Assembly (NCBI GenBank): GCA_014871665.1 | Contig: WGSL01000026.1 | Location: forward strand, 1-24,975 | Origin: Collinsella sp. | GTDB taxonomy: Bacteria > Actinomycetota > Coriobacteriia > Coriobacteriales > Coriobacteriaceae | DNA length: 24,975 nucleotides | Direction of reading: 5' to 3' | Shown: positions 21,906 to 24,975 of the stretch, in pieces | How positions within the stretch are numbered: the first letter of the stretch is position 1 | Layout: each line of letters begins with the position of its first letter | Notes under the pieces: generated by a model | What the model saw: the letters and a program-made list of their open reading frames with translations, nothing else | The model's database searches: none | What the model was told of the DNA's origin: nothing | Translations under genes and position numbers: made by a program

Positions 21906-24392
21906 ATGAGTATCAAGCGTTTGTCACTTTGCCGCAGTCAGGGCCGTCTGTTTGTGCTGCTTCGTTTTGTCGGTCAGGATATCGCGGGGCTTATTGAGCA
22001 GGAGGATTCCCAGACTTTTGCCCATGCGACTACGAGCGGTTCTTGTTTGCCGTCACTGGTGCTCCCGGTCGATCATGGCCGTGTGCTGGCGCTATGCCCT
22101 TCTGTTTCCGATTACGAGCGCGAGCTCGCCGTTTTGGTGCTTCCGTTTTTGGATGGCTCGTCGATGGATGCCGTTTTTGCATCCGGTGGCCAAAGGTTGG
22201 GCTCTATTCGTCTCGATAGCCGCGTGGCCAAATTGGAATCCAAGATTAACTACAAAGCAAAGCCTGCACTGTGCGCGCTTATCCGCGATGCGCAGCGTGG
22301 CGAACACTGCGGCCGCTACGAGATCGATGCCATTCGCTATTTGCCGGCAGACGTCGGCGCGGTGTGGCGCTATGAGGTTACCTGGGCGGGAGACCCCCAG
22401 TGCGCGCCTGAGCTCCAGATCTTCGATACGCATATGAATGCCATCGATGTTACCGTGCATGTGTTTGAATCGCAGGTCGATGTTCCGCAGCAGAACGGAT
22501 GCCGCATCAATAAATCGTATCTGAGTGTTGAGATGCCTCAGGATATACGAGATTTTGTCGCGATCGTGAGCGATCCCACAGAGCGGATCCAAAGCGGGTT
22601 TTGCGCCATGGATGGTCGCCTGTACAACGGCATGGTCGACGACAGCTGGAACCGTATGAAGGACGCGCGTGCAGACGACGCAGCTTATCGACGTTGGTTT
22701 GAGCAGCATCGCGCAAAGCCGGGCGATTTGGCGTGCCAGCGTGTCGCTTCGGCGACCTTTGCCTATAGACCGCTCGTGAGCATTGTGGTGCCGTGCTACA
22801 AGACTGATCGGGTCTACCTGCGCGAGCTGCTGGAATCGGTGCAAGCCCAGAGCTATGACAACTGGGAATTGCTGCTTATGGACGCCTCGCCCGAATGGGA
22901 CGCGGTGGCCACCCTTGCGGCAGGTGCCAACGACGAGCGCATCCGTCGCATCGAGCTTCCCGGCAACGGCGGCATTGTGGTCAACACCAACGCAGGTATC
23001 GAGCAAGCGACAGGCGACTACATCGCTTTCTTGGACCACGATGACATTCTGGAACCGGACGCGTTATTCCAGTATGTTTCCGCACTGAACAAGGCGGCCG
23101 AGGGCGAGCGTCCCCAGGTCCTGTTCTGTGATGAGGACATGTTCCAGAAAACGGGGGAGTGGGGCCAGCCGGTCTTTAAGACCGTACTCAACGTCGACCT
23201 GCTCTATAGCCATAACTGCGTGACGCATTTCCTGATGGTGGAGAAGGCGCTCATCGATCACATTGGTATGTCCCCAGAAGACGTTGCGGGCGCCCAGGAC
23301 TACGACTTGACGCTTCGCTGCCTTGCAGCCGGCGCGCGCTTTGAGCACGTTGCGCATGTGCTGTATCACTGGCGCGTGCATCCGGGATCGACCGCCGATG
23401 GCTCTGCCGATAGCAAGCCGTATGCCATTGAAGCGGGTCGTCTTGCGCTGCAGCGCCACTTTAACGCGCTGGGCGTTCACGGAACGGTCGAGGAGACCGA
23501 GACGCCGTTTGTCTACCGCATGCGCCATGCGCTGCCGGAGCCTGCGCCGCTGGTGAGCATTGTGATCCCCACCAAGGATCACATTGAGACGCTCGATGCC
23601 TGTGTGATGTCGATCGCCCAGAAGGCCACGTATACCAATTACGAGATCGTCTTGGTGGAGAACAACAGTGAAGCCCCGGAGACGTTTGCGTATTACGAAA
23701 CCCTGCCAGAGCGCGTGGCTGCAGCATCCGAAGGCAAGGGCATCGCGCGCGTTGTGTACTGGCCGGGCGAGTTCAATTACTCTCAGATCATCAATTTTGG
23801 TGTGAAGCACGCCAAGGGTGACTACCTGCTGCTGCTGAACAACGATACCGAGGTCATAAGCCCGGACTTTATCGAAGAGATGATGGGCTATCTGCAGCGT
23901 CCCGATGCGGGCGTGGTGGGCGCCAAACTCTACTTTGCCGATCATCTGGTGCAGCATGCCGGCATTTTGGTTGGCGTGCGTGGCGCACTTGCCCATGCCA
24001 ACCAGGACTTCTCGGCAAAGCGCGAGGGCTATCTTGCCCGTGCCGTGCGCCCGGGCAACTTTAGCGCCGTAACGGGTGCCTGCCAGATGGTGCGACGCGA
24101 CGTATTTGAGCGCGTCGGCGGCTACAACGAGGAATTCGCCGTCGGTTTTAACGACGCAGACTTTTGCCTGCGCGTGTGGGAGGCGGGTTACCGCACCATC
24201 TTTACGCCCTATGCCGAGTTGTACCACTACGAGTTCACCTCGCGCGGCAGGGAAGAGGCCAACGAGGAAAAGCTGCGCCGTTGGAAACGTGAACAGGCAC
24301 TGTTCATGCAGCGCTGGCCGGAGTTCTTCTTGACGGGCGATCCGTGGCTCGGGCCGAACCTATCCTTCGAGAGCGAGTTTGGCGCCTTGTAG
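21906..24392 (+). CDS. Two-domain family 2 glycosyltransferase (RfbC-like)
   Basis: This 828-residue protein has about 285 N-terminal residues of unrecognised beta-rich sequence, then two GT-A domains. The first (about 289-520) has PLVSIVVPCYK, FLDHDDILE and the late GAQDYDLTLRC; the second (about 548-800) has PLVSIVIPTKD, LLNNDTEV and GFNDADFCLRV with a C-terminal RWPEFF. Such tandem enzymes are known from O-antigen and rhamnose-rich polysaccharide loci and may add two sugars or polymerise. The ATG directly abuts the upstream stop (TAGATG), with only a weak ribosome site, so translation is probably coupled. It is the last gene of the cluster. Confidence 0.9.
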   Translation: MSIKRLSLCRSQGRLFVLLRFVGQDIAGLIEQEDSQTFAHATTSGSCLPSLVLPVDHGRVLALCPSVSDYERELAVLVLPFLDGSSMDAVFASGGQRLGSIRLDSRVAKLESKINYKAKPALCALIRDAQRGEHCGRYEIDAIRYLPADVGAVWRYEVTWAGDPQCAPELQIFDTHMNAIDVTVHVFESQVDVPQQNGCRINKSYLSVEMPQDIRDFVAIVSDPTERIQSGFCAMDGRLYNGMVDDSWNRMKDARADDAAYRRWFEQHRAKPGDLACQRVASATFAYRPLVSIVVPCYKTDRVYLRELLESVQAQSYDNWELLLMDASPEWDAVATLAAGANDERIRRIELPGNGGIVVNTNAGIEQATGDYIAFLDHDDILEPDALFQYVSALNKAAEGERPQVLFCDEDMFQKTGEWGQPVFKTVLNVDLLYSHNCVTHFLMVEKALIDHIGMSPEDVAGAQDYDLTLRCLAAGARFEHVAHVLYHWRVHPGSTADGSADSKPYAIEAGRLALQRHFNALGVHGTVEETETPFVYRMRHALPEPAPLVSIVIPTKDHIETLDACVMSIAQKATYTNYEIVLVENNSEAPETFAYYETLPERVAAASEGKGIARVVYWPGEFNYSQIINFGVKHAKGDYLLLLNNDTEVISPDFIEEMMGYLQRPDAGVVGAKLYFADHLVQHAGILVGVRGALAHANQDFSAKREGYLARAVRPGNFSAVTGACQMVRRDVFERVGGYNEEFAVGFNDADFCLRVWEAGYRTIFTPYAELYHYEFTSRGREEANEEKLRRWKREQALFMQRWPEFFLTGDPWLGPNLSFESEFGAL

Positions 24393-24397
24393 GTTTT

Positions 24398-24422
24398 CCA
24401 AACGATGCGTTGAATCGTTTGG
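24398..24422 (+). terminator. Possible weak terminator of the glycosyltransferase operon
   Basis: CCAAACGAT and ATCGTTTGG form a 9-bp stem with a 7-base loop just after the stop codon. No T-tract follows, and GATGCG/CGCATC offers an alternative overlapping stem, so intrinsic termination is doubtful. Confidence 0.4.
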
Positions 24423-24445
24423 CGCATCATGCTTTGGCTCTCGTC

Positions 24446-24487
24446 CCCCCAATCTAGTAGACTCTAAACCGTTGCTAGATTAGGGGG
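24446..24487 (+). promoter_or_regulatory. Inverted repeat covering the ribosome binding site of the ChW gene
   Basis: CCCCC-AATCTAG (24446-24457) is complementary to CTAGATT-a-GGGGG (24475-24487) with a 17-base spacer. The right arm contains the GGGGGA Shine-Dalgarno sequence. Candidate promoter hexamers TTGGCT (24434-24439) and TAGACT (24458-24463), 18 bases apart, would start transcription inside the spacer; in that case the repeat would be a DNA operator. If the transcript starts further upstream, it would be an RNA hairpin hiding the ribosome site. Confidence 0.45.
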
Positions 24488-24494
24488 ATTTTCC

Positions 24495-24975
24495 ATGAAA
24501 CGCTCCATGAAACGAGTTTCCGGGGCCGCCGCCGTCCTCGCGGTCGCGGCCGCCCTGGCCCTGTGCGGGCCCGCGGCCTACGCAGCCCCCGCCGCGGCGG
24601 GGGGCGCACAGGCCACGGCCGGCGCGGCCCCGCCCGCCGCCGGGGGTTCCGGCGCCCAGGGCGCGCAGCCCGATTCCGCCCAGCCCGCGCAGGCCGACGC
24701 CTCCCAGCCCGAGGCCACGCAGGCCGGCGGGGGGCAGGCGGAGCCCGCCCAGACCGAGGGGGCCACTGCCGTCTCGCTGTCTTATTCCGCTCACGTCTCC
24801 AATATCGGCTGGATGGGCGCCGTCGCCGGCGGCGGCGTCGCCGGCACGACCGGCAGGGGGCTCCCCCTCGAGGCGCTGCGCCTCGTCCTGTCCGACGCCT
24901 CGACCGGCGAGCCCCTCGGCGCCGACGCCATATCCGTCGAGGCCCACGTCTCGAACGTCGGCTGGCAGGCCGCCG
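24495..24975 (+). CDS. Secreted ChW-repeat protein, 3' end outside the window
   Basis: The 160 visible residues begin with a signal peptide (MKRSMKRVSG, then an Ala-rich core, cleavage likely after AYA at 28-30). A Gly/Ala/Gln/Pro linker to about 93 follows, then a ChW (clostridial hydrophobic with conserved Trp) repeat: YSAHVSNIGWMG (97-108), then GVAGTTGRGLPLEALRL (114-130). A second repeat starts near 148 (VEAHVSNVGWQ) and is cut off. ChW domains are found in secreted or surface proteins, often with an enzymatic or adhesive partner domain that would lie beyond the window. The first 95 codons are strikingly G/C-ending compared with the adjacent genes. GGGGGATTTTCC precedes the ATG. Confidence 0.85.
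   Translation, partial: MKRSMKRVSGAAAVLAVAAALALCGPAAYAAPAAAGGAQATAGAAPPAAGGSGAQGAQPDSAQPAQADASQPEATQAGGGQAEPAQTEGATAVSLSYSAHVSNIGWMGAVAGGGVAGTTGRGLPLEALRLVLSDASTGEPLGADAISVEAHVSNVGWQAA

Noticed and set aside
24480..24947. Minus-strand Gly-rich frame of 155 codons
   Set aside because: It is the complement of the ChW gene, which has a signal peptide, ribosome site and recognisable repeats.

Overview
The window is a high-GC bacterial chromosome segment that looks like a gut anaerobe of the Coriobacteriia, probably Collinsella or a close relative. That placement is inference: it rests on a Rrf2 regulator divergent from a sufCBDSU operon, a GGGtGRT/NifU-like gene pair, an IS200-like (Y1) REP-type transposase, a sortase-anchored surface protein, a run of family-2 glycosyltransferases and a secreted protein with ChW repeats. 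No rRNA, tRNA, CRISPR array or phage gene was found.

Layout. 1-225: gene-free but rich in hairpins. 226-1752 (-): FAD-dependent fumarate-reductase/NadB-like oxidoreductase. 1890-2002: a long inverted repeat and a terminator. 2037-3794 (-): two-gene unit encoding a GGGtGRT protein and a NifU-like Fe-S scaffold. 4198-5010 (+): Y1 transposase in which the second His of the HUH motif is Asp. 5011-5669: mostly empty, with one possible 53-residue HTH-like ORF and the suf terminator. 5670-10915 (-): sufC-sufB-sufD-sufS-sufU, transcribed in that order with overlapping or nearly touching genes. 10916-11137: divergent control region with several dyads. 11138-12271 (+): Rrf2 regulator followed by an MNT/HEPN (MntA/HepT-type) toxin-antitoxin pair. 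12400-14181 (+): sortase-anchored protein with a lysozyme-like N-terminal domain. 14385-16181 (+): degenerate AAA-ATPase/DUF1703-like protein. 16206-17225 (-) and 17482-24392 (+): five glycosyltransferase genes, the last with two catalytic domains. 24495-end (+): the start of a secreted ChW-repeat protein, cut by the window.

How it works together. The left half centres on iron-sulfur metabolism. The SUF operon makes persulfide sulfur (SufS/SufU) and assembles clusters (SufBCD), probably under the cysteine-bearing Rrf2 protein. A second NifU-like scaffold with its GGGtGRT partner lies less than 2 kb downstream of the suf operon. The right half concerns the cell surface: a wall-anchored protein, a glycosyltransferase cluster likely to build a surface polysaccharide, and a ChW protein.

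The most interesting points are the MNT/HEPN pair placed directly behind the Fe-S regulator, the dyads in the suf/rrf2 control region, the long intergenic inverted repeat near a REP-type transposase with an altered active site, the tandem near-identical glycosyltransferase segments, the catalytically degenerate AAA protein, and the inverted repeat that covers the ribosome binding site of the ChW gene.
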